Part shown: positions 7,999 to 14,983 of the stretch, in pieces
How positions within the stretch are numbered: the first letter of the stretch is position 1
Layout: each line of letters begins with the position of its first letter
From: Ruegeria_C sp041537905
GTDB taxonomy: Bacteria; Pseudomonadota; Alphaproteobacteria; Rhodobacterales; Rhodobacteraceae
Length of the DNA: 64,000 nt
Assembly: GCF_041537905.1 (NCBI RefSeq)
Contig: NZ_JBGRUO010000003.1
Location: 186,001 to 250,000 of the forward strand
Direction of reading: 5' to 3'
Notes under the pieces: model-generated
Told to the model about the DNA's origin: nothing
Seen by the model: the letters and a program-made list of their open reading frames with translations, nothing else
The model's database searches: none
Made by a program: the position numbers and the translations under genes

Positions 7999-9405
7999 TC
8001 ATTCAAGCACGTATCCGTAGGATCCGCTGAAATCCTGCTTAGCGACCTCGGATGCGGCCCCGCCGCCGGCACGCACGGTTGACGCCGTCTTGCCGAACAG
8101 AAACAGCTCGGTTTCGCTCGGGGGCGTTACCCGATCGGTCGGCAGTGCCAGCGCCTCGCCACGTGTTGGCGAGACCAGATGAGCGGTCACGATGATCACC
8201 AGTTCGGTCTGGCTGCGTTGGAAGTTTGCGCTGCGAAACAGTGTTCCCAGTACTGGAAGGTCGCCCAACCAGGGAAGCTGAGAGTTGTTGTCGAGGAAAT
8301 CGTCCTGGATCAGCCCGGCAATGGCAAAGCTCTCACCGTCAAAAAGCTCAACAGTCGTAGACGTTTCCCGGCGCGAGAACCCGTTGACGGTCGCCCCGTT
8401 GATGACGACCGAATTGGTCGGATCAAGCGCGGAAACCGCGGCCACCATCTCAAGATTGATCAGGTCGCCATCCACCACGCGGGGAACAAAGCTCAATTGA
8501 ACGCCGAAGGGTTTGAATTCCACCGAAAACAATCCGTCGCGCTGGGCGACAGGGATCGGGTATTCTCCGCCCGCCAGGAATGTCGCTTCTTGCCCCGAAA
8601 GGGCAGAGAGATTGGGTTCCGCCAGGGTGCGCACCACGCCTTTTTGTTCCAAGGCCTCCAGAAGCAGGCGAATCTGCGTGGCACCCGCGCTGAAGCCGAA
8701 CAAAAGGGCACCAGTGTTTTCGTTAGAGGCCGGAATGTTGCCGTTCAATGCCCGGCTCAGGTCGACCTCGTTGTTGAGCGTGTTGATCCCTCCAGCCACA
8801 TTGCCGCCGGAAAAGCCCAGCGATGCGCTGAGCGATTTGGTGACGGAACGCTGCATTTCGGCAAACCGCACCTTCAGCATGACTTGCTGCACCCCCGCCA
8901 CGCTCATCAGGTTCGAAACCCGTTCGGGCGCATAGCGTTCTGCCAGTTCCAGGGCCCGTTGCAGGCGCGCGCTGCTGGACACATTGCCCGACAGCACGAT
9001 GCCGTCGTTGGCCGTGCGTACCTCGATGGTCTCGCCGGGCAGAATCTGGCGCAGGCGTTCCTTGAACTCGGTCACGTCGGGGGCAACGCGCACATTCACG
9101 TTGGTGATCAGCCGCCCCGTCGCATCCAGCAGCGTCATTGTGGTGACGCCTGGGGACCGGCCAAGAACATAGATGCTGCGATCAGAGAGGGACGAGATAT
9201 CGGCTATGCCCGCATTGGCGATGCTGAGTTCAGCGAAGGGTTCGTCGCTTTCGACCACCACCGCCCTGTTCATCGGCACGTCAAGCGTCGTGGCCATATC
9301 CCTTTTTACAACCCGCAGCGGATCGGTTTGTGCCTGGACCACGGCGGGATTGCACATGACAGTCAGCCCCAGCAGGGCTGCCTTCATCCATCTGTCGATT
9401 TTCAT
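7999..9405 (-). CDS. cpaC: Outer-membrane secretin CpaC/RcpA
   Basis: Forms the outer-membrane channel of the Tad pilus. The 468-residue product has a Sec signal peptide (cleavage likely after Ala25, VQA), an N-terminal secretin/pilus domain with RAVVVESDEPFAELSIAN, a BON-like segment (DGIVLSGNVSSSARLQRALE) and the C-terminal secretin domain (GVVRTLAEPNLSALSGQEA, FLAGGEYPIPV). ATG 9405 is chosen over ATG 9453 because GGAAAGGCAGG precedes it and it begins a normal signal peptide; the longer form would start with a charged extension and no ribosome site. A terminator lies between this gene and cpaB upstream, so it may need its own promoter in 9406-9542. Confidence 0.95.
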   Translation of the reverse strand: MKIDRWMKAALLGLTVMCNPAVVQAQTDPLRVVKRDMATTLDVPMNRAVVVESDEPFAELSIANAGIADISSLSDRSIYVLGRSPGVTTMTLLDATGRLITNVNVRVAPDVTEFKERLRQILPGETIEVRTANDGIVLSGNVSSSARLQRALELAERYAPERVSNLMSVAGVQQVMLKVRFAEMQRSVTKSLSASLGFSGGNVAGGINTLNNEVDLSRALNGNIPASNENTGALLFGFSAGATQIRLLLEALEQKGVVRTLAEPNLSALSGQEATFLAGGEYPIPVAQRDGLFSVEFKPFGVQLSFVPRVVDGDLINLEMVAAVSALDPTNSVVINGATVNGFSRRETSTTVELFDGESFAIAGLIQDDFLDNNSQLPWLGDLPVLGTLFRSANFQRSQTELVIIVTAHLVSPTRGEALALPTDRVTPPSETELFLFGKTASTVRAGGGAASEVAKQDFSGSYGYVLE

Positions 9406-9542
9406 GTGACCTGCCTTTCCGATCACGCCTCGTTTTAGGGTCTTTTTGCCCATTATCGCGAGTACTCTGCGTCAGAAGCGGTTTTTTTGCAATAATCAAT
9501 GGTTTGAGCGCGAGCTTTTATGTGGATAACCGGCAACAATAC

Positions 9543-9576
9543 AAAAAAGGCGAACCAGGCCTCTTGCCGGTTCGCC
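9543..9576 (-). terminator. Rho-independent terminator after cpaB
   Basis: On the minus strand GGCGAACC (9576-9569) and GGTTCGCC (9556-9549) form an 8-bp perfect stem with a 12-base loop, followed at once by six T. It lies 23 bases past the cpaB stop and before the cpaC start, dividing the pilus cluster into at least two transcription units. Confidence 0.85.
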
Positions 9577-9598
9577 ATATTAACAAGTTGAAAAGGCG

Positions 9599-10456
9599 TC
9601 AGTTTGTGCAGGGGATCGGGATTTCGATCACTTCCGCGCCGCGCCGGTTGCGGATCGTGCAAACCTTTTTCTGCTGCACTTCGGGTGCCGCTTCGCGGTC
9701 CCCCAGCCCCAGCAGCGCGCGCTTGTTGACCTCCACGGTGGAGGCAACCGTGTCATCGGTCGCGCCTACAAGGGCAAGCGTGAGTTTTCCGGTGTTCTGA
9801 CCCTGCGCCAGAATGGCGATTTGCTCGGGTCGGGCGGCGACGGTCACCGTCCTGGCGATCGAGGCACCATTACGCTCGTTTCCCGCGCTCTGGTCGATCG
9901 CGATCAATTGAATATTCGTTTGGATAAGGCGCGTTACCTCACCGCTTTCGCCCTCGATAGCCCCACCGGTGCCGCCGGTCCAGTACACATCGACCCTGTC
10001 GCCGGGGCGCAGGAAGCCCGATACGCCGCTGGTCACATCCACCTTTACCGCGAAGGCGCGCATGCCGCGTTCCAGGCGAGAGGTCAGACCGGCATCCTCA
10101 CCGATCTCGGTGACCTTGACTGCCATGATCGCTTCGCCCTTTTCCATGGTGCGGATGACAAAGCGGTTGTCTTTCGCCTCTGCAGCAAACAGATTCTCGG
10201 CTTTGGTGAACGTGCCTTCCGGTATTGCGTCCACCGGCCATCTGACCACACGCACATGCTCAGGTTCAAGCTGCGCGCCATATCTCAGTTGCGTGTTCGC
10301 AACCAGGACCTCTTGCGTCGGCACGATCTGCGCGCGTGCCTGGCGTTCTTTCGCAAGTTGCAAGCGATGTTCTTCGATATAGCCACGCGCCATCATCACG
10401 GCGCCTCCGGCCAGCGCCACTCCAACGATCAGGACAAGACCAAATACAGCTCGCAT
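9599..10456 (-). CDS. cpaB: Flp pilus assembly protein CpaB/RcpC
   Basis: Periplasmic, inner-membrane-anchored Tad protein with a SAF domain, thought to work with the secretin and the cell wall. The 285-residue product begins with a signal anchor (about 2-23, VFGLVLIVGVALAGGAVMMA). A SAF domain lies near 50-115 (VLVANTQLRYGAQLEPEHVR), followed by the RcpC/CpaB region with FLRPGDRVDVYWTGG. GAGG 8 bases before ATG 10456 supports the start. Two Cys near the C-terminus (KVCTIRNRRG and IPIPCTN) could pair. It follows the pilin genes and ends at a strong terminator. Confidence 0.93.
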   Translation of the reverse strand: MRAVFGLVLIVGVALAGGAVMMARGYIEEHRLQLAKERQARAQIVPTQEVLVANTQLRYGAQLEPEHVRVVRWPVDAIPEGTFTKAENLFAAEAKDNRFVIRTMEKGEAIMAVKVTEIGEDAGLTSRLERGMRAFAVKVDVTSGVSGFLRPGDRVDVYWTGGTGGAIEGESGEVTRLIQTNIQLIAIDQSAGNERNGASIARTVTVAARPEQIAILAQGQNTGKLTLALVGATDDTVASTVEVNKRALLGLGDREAAPEVQQKKVCTIRNRRGAEVIEIPIPCTN

Positions 10457-10615
10457 TCCCGCACCTCATATCTGCTGCGGTTCAGAGCATGCCGATAACC
10501 CGGCACGCACTGAACCATCCTTGCTCATACCCATGAAATGTGTCGAAATAAGGGACAAAGCACGTGGTATGAGGCGATTTTGAACTAAGTGCTCATAATC
10601 TGGGTGTCGGGCGTC

Positions 10616-10822
10616 TCACTTTGTGCCGAAGGGCCCGTTTAAGTGAACCTCTCCTTCAGCGACTTGCTCGCCTATCCCATCCGCAAAACCGTCGCCCTGC
10701 GTTCCCCCGAGCGCGAGCACTGTTGCTCCGCCCAGCCCAACGACGATGGCCGTAAGTACAACCCAATCGACCGTTACAGCACCAAGTTCCGATCTCAGGA
10801 AGTGTCTGATACGTATTGGCAT
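10616..10822 (-). CDS. Second Flp-type pilin
   Basis: Small pilin paralogue of 68 residues starting at ATG 10822; GGGAGG lies 12 bases upstream, a slightly long spacing. The leader MPIRIRHFLRSELG ends in the Gly14 expected for prepilin cleavage, followed by AVTVDWVVLTAIVVGLGG, the hydrophobic N-helix. The same core occurs in the pilin at 10900-11103, but the C-terminus differs (ending HLNGPFGTK). Position +5 is Asp and +6 Trp where most Flp pilins have Glu-Tyr. It could be a minor pilin or an alternative major subunit. It lies behind a terminator-like hairpin, so it is probably made in smaller amounts than the first pilin. Confidence 0.85.
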   Translation of the reverse strand: MPIRIRHFLRSELGAVTVDWVVLTAIVVGLGGATVLALGGTQGDGFADGIGEQVAEGEVHLNGPFGTK

Positions 10823-10841
10823 CTTCCGACAGCGCCTCCCT

Positions 10842-10878
10842 AAAAGAAGGGGCCACACCTTTTGCAAGGCATGGCCCC
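10842..10878 (-). terminator. Hairpin terminator or attenuator after the first Flp pilin gene
   Basis: On the minus strand GGGGCCA (10878-10872) pairs with TGGCCCC (10855-10849); the inner CCTT/AAGG pairs around a GCAA loop, and TTCTTTTA follows. The hairpin lies 22 bases past the major pilin stop and before the second pilin. It would let the pilin message exceed that of the assembly genes. Confidence 0.8.
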
Positions 10879-10899
10879 CAACATTCGGATTAAGGTAGG

Positions 10900-11103
10900 T
10901 TAGTTCACCGCGCCGGTGGTGCCGAGCGTAACGGTTGCACCGCTCAGAGTGGAGTTCACGGTGCCTGCCAGACCTTCAGCACCGCCCGAGATGCCCTGGT
11001 AGGCAACAGCGGCCAGAGCAACAACAGCTGCGGTCAGAACGACCCAGTCAACAGTGACGGCGCCGTCTTCGTCTTTGCGGAAGTTTTTGAAGAATTTGAT
11101 CAT
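10900..11103 (-). CDS. flp: Flp-type IVb pilin, probable major subunit
   Basis: Structural subunit of the Tad pilus. The precursor has 67 residues: a basic leader MIKFFKNFRKDEDG, cleavage after Gly14, then AVTVDWVVLTAAVVALAAVA, the assembly helix. Counting from Ala15 as +1, position +5 is Asp19 and +6 Trp20; classical Flp pilins have Glu-Tyr here. The short C-terminal part is Gly/Thr/Ser-rich (STLSGATVTLGTTGAVN). A strong ribosome site (GGAGGG, about 8 bases before ATG 11103) fits high expression. It is the first gene of the minus-strand cluster and follows the 350-base divergent space. Confidence 0.93.
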   Translation of the reverse strand: MIKFFKNFRKDEDGAVTVDWVVLTAAVVALAAVAYQGISGGAEGLAGTVNSTLSGATVTLGTTGAVN

Positions 11104-11453
11104 TGTATGTCCCTCCTAAGGATCACGGTATGTTTCGTTAACCCCGCCGTCCGTCTGAACCGTCTCTCTCTCGTGGCCCGTGTCCGTCGTGGTATGCATA
11201 GAGTTTTGCCCGTTTTGCGTGGCAGGAATTGGGCCAAAACGCGGATTTTCGTGCCCAAGTTTAACTTTTCGCTCATAAAATTGATAAGCATTTGATTTTT
11301 AAGGAAAACTATATGTGTGTTTTTTTCTTCGGCGTTGGTGGGCGATGCAAAATGGCGGCAATTTGGGCGAAAATGCCTCAATTCATACAGTTTTTCTGGT
11401 CTCAGAGCCCCGTTTGGGGGGAGAAAGACTCAAAATAATGATGAGAAGAGCAG
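11104..11453. promoter_or_regulatory. 350-base divergent space between the pilin and transglycosylase genes
   Basis: No gene is seen here. The stretch is more AT-rich than its surroundings (11260-11340 especially). It should hold the pilin promoter on the minus strand and that of the transglycosylase on the plus strand. TTGGGC words stand at 11229 and 11363 and the complement GCCCAA at 11253. On the minus strand at 11237-11222 there is a GG-N10-GC arrangement (TTGGCCCAATTCCTGC) that could be read as a weak sigma-54 promoter, which is speculative. The pilin ribosome site GGAGGG lies at the left end. Confidence 0.6.
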
Positions 11454-12320
11454 ATGTTTCTCAACAAATCCTTGAGGCTGGCGGGACTCGCTGTCACGGC
11501 AGGTCTCGTATTGGGCGCGGTTGCGCCCGAGTCGGGACTGGCCGAGGCCCTGTCGAAACGTGTGAAGCCGCCATCAGCCGGATCGGGCGCGCGGATCAAC
11601 GTGCAAATATCCCCGGAAGAGCACGCCACAGCCCCCTTCGCGCCGTCGACCGGCTATCAGGAGCCCGTTGAAGAGGTCGTTATGGCGCCCGCAGCGCCGC
11701 AGGCGCCAAATGCGCCAGACGTCGCACCGGATCGTCCCAAGGCCAGCTACGCGTGGTTCTGGGACAAGGTCTCTCCCGCGATGGCGGATTCCAAGCCGGG
11801 GCGTCTGAACGAGGCAATGCAGGCCGTCAGCAATGGCGGGGTTGCCGCGCCGCGCCTGCAATCGATGCAGGATATCGCGAAAGAGCGCGGCATTCCGATC
11901 CTGCAATCCACCGTCGGCACCAATGTCTCGCCCGCGCTGGTATTGGCGGTGATTGCGGTGGAATCCTCTGGCAAGCCCGATGCGGTCAGCGGGGCCGGGG
12001 CGCAAGGGTTGATGCAGCTGATGCCCGCCACGGCCGAGCGTTTCGGGGTGGAGGACAGCCTGTCGCCGCAGGAAAACATCGCCGGGGGCGTCAAATATCT
12101 GGATTGGCTGATGAACGAGTTCGACAACGATCCCATTCTGGTGCTGGCGGGCTATAATGCCGGTGAGGGTTCGGTGCGGACCCACAAGGGCGTGCCGCCC
12201 TTTGCCGAAACCCGTGACTATGTGCCAAAGGTGCTGGCCGCGTTTCAGACTGCACGCGGCCTTTGCGCCACGCCGCCCGAACTTATCACGGATGGCTGCG
12301 TCTTTACGGTCATGAATTGA
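11454..12320 (+). CDS. Lytic transglycosylase, SLT family
   Basis: Periplasmic peptidoglycan-cutting enzyme, probably opening the wall for the pilus machine. The 288-residue product has a signal peptide (about 1-30), a Pro/Ala-rich linker (about 60-95) and a C-terminal SLT domain (about 150-275). The catalytic Glu170 is in AVIAVESSG; the motifs GAQGLMQLMP (182-191) and LAGYNAGEG are present. Only this gene of the Tad region is on the plus strand, divergent from the pilin, which suggests shared control. It ends 17 bases before a terminator. Confidence 0.93.
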   Translation: MFLNKSLRLAGLAVTAGLVLGAVAPESGLAEALSKRVKPPSAGSGARINVQISPEEHATAPFAPSTGYQEPVEEVVMAPAAPQAPNAPDVAPDRPKASYAWFWDKVSPAMADSKPGRLNEAMQAVSNGGVAAPRLQSMQDIAKERGIPILQSTVGTNVSPALVLAVIAVESSGKPDAVSGAGAQGLMQLMPATAERFGVEDSLSPQENIAGGVKYLDWLMNEFDNDPILVLAGYNAGEGSVRTHKGVPPFAETRDYVPKVLAAFQTARGLCATPPELITDGCVFTVMN

Positions 12321-12336
12321 TCCGCAAGACATGAAA

Positions 12337-12372
12337 ACGGCCCCAGCGCGGTGGCAGGGGCCGTGATTTTTT
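12337..12372 (+). terminator. Rho-independent terminator after the lytic transglycosylase
   Basis: ACGGCCCC (12337-12344) pairs with GGGGCCGT (12357-12364), 12-base loop, then GA and six T on the plus strand. The stem may also serve the convergent scoB gene, though without a good T-run on that strand. Confidence 0.87.
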
Positions 12373-12382
12373 GACAGATCGC

Positions 12383-13012
12383 TCAGTCGACCAGCGTTGC
12401 CTGCGTTGCGGCGCGCATCTCGTCTTCGCTGACGCCGTCTGCCAGTTCCACGATCTTCAAGCCACCGTCTACCACATCCAGAACCCCCAGATTGGTGATG
12501 ATGCGATCGACCACGCCTTTGCCGGTCAGTGGCAGGGTGCATTCCTTCAGCACTTTGCTGTCGCCATGCTTGTTGGTGTGATCCATCACCACCACCACGC
12601 GGCCAACGCCCGCGACCAGATCCATCGCGCCGCCCATGCCTTTGACCAGCTTGCCGGGAATCATCCAGTTGGCCAGATCACCGTTTTCATCCACTTCCAT
12701 CGCGCCCAGGATCGCCATCGCGATCTTGCCGCCACGGATCATGGCAAAGCTCTGGGCACTGTCGAAATAGGCGGTCTGCGGCAGTTCGGTGATCGTCTGC
12801 TTGCCTGCGTTGATCAGATCGGGGTCTTCTTCGCCCTCATAAGGGAAGGGCCCCATCCCCAGCATGCCGTTTTCCGACTGCAGCGTCACATGCACATCAT
12901 CGGGAATGTAGTTCGACACCAGCGTCGGGATGCCGATGCCGAGGTTCACATACCAGCCATCCTGCAATTCCTGCGCCGCGCGGGCGGCCATTTGGTTCCG
13001 GTCCCAGGGCAT
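12383..13012 (-). CDS. scoB: 3-oxoacid CoA-transferase subunit B
   Basis: Beta subunit of a family I CoA-transferase, which moves CoA from succinyl-CoA to acetoacetate or a related 3-oxoacid. The 209-residue product carries the conserved SENGMLGMGPFP motif; Glu47 is the expected residue that forms the enzyme-CoA thioester. The N-terminal VNLGIGIPTLV is also typical. The start ATG overlaps the scoA stop as TGATG, so the subunits are translationally coupled. The substrate (acetoacetate versus 3-oxoadipate) cannot be fixed from sequence; no 3-oxoadipate pathway gene is nearby, which slightly favours acetoacetate. Confidence 0.93.
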   Translation of the reverse strand: MPWDRNQMAARAAQELQDGWYVNLGIGIPTLVSNYIPDDVHVTLQSENGMLGMGPFPYEGEEDPDLINAGKQTITELPQTAYFDSAQSFAMIRGGKIAMAILGAMEVDENGDLANWMIPGKLVKGMGGAMDLVAGVGRVVVVMDHTNKHGDSKVLKECTLPLTGKGVVDRIITNLGVLDVVDGGLKIVELADGVSEDEMRAATQATLVD

Positions 13013-13734
13013 CAGGCGGTCTCCTTCTTGCGGGTGGTGCGCTGTTCGATGCGCTTTTCATGGCTGCCGCTGATCACGCGATGCACATAGATGCCGGGCA
13101 GATGGATCGAATCCGGGTCCAGCGAGCCGGTCGGCACGATCTCTTCGACCTCGGCCACGCAGATCTTGCCACAGGTGGCGGCGGGCTGGTTGAAGTTGCG
13201 CGCGGTCTTGCGGAAAACCAGATTGCCGGTCTCATCCGCCTTCCAGGCTTTCACGATGGACAGATCGGCAAAGATGCCTTCCTCCATGATATAGGTCTCG
13301 GGCTGGCCATCCAGGCCTGTCGGGAAGTCCTTGTGTTCCTTGCCCTCGGCGATCACCGTACCCACACCGGTCTTGGTATAGAAACCAGGAATACCCGCGC
13401 CGCCGGCACGCATGCGCTCGGCCAGAGTGCCTTGCGGGTTGAACTCAAGCTCCAGCTCGCCGCTCAGATACTGGCGCATGAACTCTGCGTTTTCGCCCAC
13501 GTAAGAGCTGATCATCTTGCTGACCTGACGGGTCTGCAACAGGATGCCGATGCCGAAGTCATCAACGCCCGCATTGTTGCTGGCAAAAGACAGGTTTTTG
13601 ACACCCGAGCGTTTGATCGCCTCAAGCAGCAGTTCCGGAATGCCGCACAGGCCGAACCCGCCCGCCGCGATCAGCATGCCGTCCTCCAGCAGGCCCTCCA
13701 ACGCGGTATCAGCGTCGGGATAGAGTTTTTTCAT
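13012..13734 (-). CDS. scoA: 3-oxoacid CoA-transferase subunit A
   Basis: Alpha subunit, 240 residues, of the heteromeric CoA-transferase formed with the next gene. Typical motifs are DGMLIAAGGFGLCGIPE near the N-terminus, LSFASNNAGVDDFGIG, and PQGTLAERMRAGGAGIPGFYT. The C-terminus is basic. GGAGAG upstream of ATG 13734 is a good ribosome site. About 100 bases separate it from the VOC gene on the same strand, so a separate promoter is likely. Confidence 0.94.
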   Translation of the reverse strand: MKKLYPDADTALEGLLEDGMLIAAGGFGLCGIPELLLEAIKRSGVKNLSFASNNAGVDDFGIGILLQTRQVSKMISSYVGENAEFMRQYLSGELELEFNPQGTLAERMRAGGAGIPGFYTKTGVGTVIAEGKEHKDFPTGLDGQPETYIMEEGIFADLSIVKAWKADETGNLVFRKTARNFNQPAATCGKICVAEVEEIVPTGSLDPDSIHLPGIYVHRVISGSHEKRIEQRTTRKKETA

Positions 13735-13833
13735 GGATATCTCTCCAAATCCTGGTGACGCGACAGGTATTGCCGCCGCGCCGCGGCGAAGTCAACGAAA
13801 CTTGGAGCGTCGGGTATTTCTACGGATAAGGCC

Positions 13834-14259
13834 TCAGCTGGGCAGGGCGTCTTCACTATATTGCGCCGCAAATTCCGCAGAGGGCGGGATTGGAGTGATG
13901 ATGTCGATCAATACGCCATTGGGGTCCTGCGTGATGAAATGGCGCTGGCCAAAGGCTTCGTCAGTGAGCGGTTTGAGCATGGGCAGGCCGACATTGTTCA
14001 GGCGCTCATATTCCTGCGCCGCATCAGCAACTTCGAAATTCAGGATCACGCCGCCGACCGTGCCGCGCCCTGGTTCGGGAATGGTCTCGTGATGGGCATC
14101 CAGCACCGCGAGGTTTACCGACGGGTCGCTTTCGGATTGCAGATGCACATACCAATCTGCACTGAAAGCCGGGCGAAAGCCGAAATGGGCCTCATAGAAA
14201 GCGGCGGTGCCAGCAACATCTTCGGTCTGGATTACGGGATAATATTGTGTGGTCTTCAT
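13834..14259 (-). CDS. VOC-family (glyoxalase/bleomycin-resistance fold) protein
   Basis: A 141-residue protein of the vicinal oxygen chelate superfamily, beginning YYPVIQTEDVAGTAAFYEAHFG and ending with HFITQDPNGVLIDIITP. ATG 14259 is supported by GGAGG 9 bases upstream; an in-frame upstream ATG at 14331 would read through the operators and the divergent tetR start and is rejected. VOC proteins include dioxygenases, lyases and binding proteins for toxic compounds; the substrate is unknown. It is divergent from a TetR gene with two palindromes between, so it is probably the regulator's target and induced by a small molecule. Confidence 0.88.
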   Translation of the reverse strand: MKTTQYYPVIQTEDVAGTAAFYEAHFGFRPAFSADWYVHLQSESDPSVNLAVLDAHHETIPEPGRGTVGGVILNFEVADAAQEYERLNNVGLPMLKPLTDEAFGQRHFITQDPNGVLIDIITPIPPSAEFAAQYSEDALPS

Positions 14260-14279
14260 CTTGCGTTTCCTCCGATATG

Positions 14280-14294
14280 CATACAGTCTGTATG
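14280..14294. promoter_or_regulatory. TetR operator, site 1
   Basis: CATACAG-T-CTGTATG is a perfect 7-bp inverted repeat around one base. An almost identical copy lies 30 bases further on. It lies between the ribosome site of the VOC gene and the TetR gene, so binding would block both divergent promoters. Confidence 0.85.
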
Positions 14295-14309
14295 TATGTG
14301 ATAAATAAA

Positions 14310-14324
14310 CATACAGGCTGTATG
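14310..14324. promoter_or_regulatory. TetR operator, site 2, abutting the tetR start codon
   Basis: CATACAG-G-CTGTATG, the second perfect 7-bp palindrome. The similarity continues for four bases after each palindrome (TATG), giving 19-base near-direct repeats at 14280-14298 and 14310-14328. The second repeat contains the ATG of the tetR gene. Confidence 0.85.
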
Positions 14325-14325
14325 T

Positions 14326-14910
14326 ATGCAAGAGAAACCTGAAGCGATTCCCAATGCCGACCGCCGGGCGGCGATGAAGGCGCGTTTGATCGCAGCGGCG
14401 CGGCAGTTATTCCTGGACAAGGGCTATGCCGAGACCTCCACCCCCGAGATTGTGAAAGCGGCTGAGGTGACGCGCGGCGCACTCTATCATCACTACAAGG
14501 ACAAAGAGGATTTGTTCCGCGCCGTGGTTACCTCCGAAGCAGCGGCGTTGGCGCAGGCCATCGATAAGGCAGCCGATCCAGATGAGAACCCGCTGGCCCA
14601 GGGCAGCGCCGCGTATTTCGACGCCATGGCCGCGCCGGGACGGGCCCGATTGCTGCTGGTGGATGGCCCGGCGGTTTTGGGTTGGGATGAGATGGATGCA
14701 ATTGATGCCGGGGGCGGGCGGGCCAGCCTGCGTGCGGGTTTGTCCCACGCGGCCCCGGATATCGACCCGGTCGAGTTGGAGGCGTTGGCGATCACACTTT
14801 CCGCAGCTTACGACCGCGCCGCGCTGGCCATCGCCGAAGGGGCGGAGGCCGCGCCCTATATCACGGTGCTGGAACGGCTTGTGGTGTCAGCGGGTGCAGA
14901 ACATCGATAG
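14326..14910 (+). CDS. TetR-family transcriptional regulator
   Basis: A 194-residue one-domain repressor type: N-terminal helix-turn-helix with RLIAAARQLFLDKGYAET, STPEIVKAAEVTRGALYHHY and KDKEDLFRAV (about 20-66), then a ligand-binding domain with no clear assignment (GRARLLLVDGPAVLGWDEMD). ATG 14326 lies inside the second operator repeat. Only a weak AGG lies upstream, so the message may be leaderless or nearly so. It is likely autoregulated and controls the divergent VOC gene. Confidence 0.9.
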   Translation: MQEKPEAIPNADRRAAMKARLIAAARQLFLDKGYAETSTPEIVKAAEVTRGALYHHYKDKEDLFRAVVTSEAAALAQAIDKAADPDENPLAQGSAAYFDAMAAPGRARLLLVDGPAVLGWDEMDAIDAGGGRASLRAGLSHAAPDIDPVELEALAITLSAAYDRAALAIAEGAEAAPYITVLERLVVSAGAEHR

Positions 14911-14921
14911 GTGACGCGTCC

Positions 14922-14940
14922 GCGCGCCGGGCCGGCGCGC
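14922..14940. repeat. GC-only inverted repeat between tetR and topA
   Basis: GCGCGCCGG-G-CCGGCGCGC: 9-bp perfect arms around one base, followed by a second small pair of GAGCTC boxes at 14946 and 14959. It lies just past the tetR stop and could end transcription of the convergent genes, but no T-run follows. Confidence 0.45.
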
Positions 14941-14983
14941 GCAGTGAGCTCTGGCTTCGAGCTCGCGTGAAGGACGTGCCGCC

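Noticed and set aside
14260..14331. Longer VOC protein starting at 14331
   Set aside because: It would translate both operator palindromes and overlap the tetR start; GGAGG marks the ATG at 14259.
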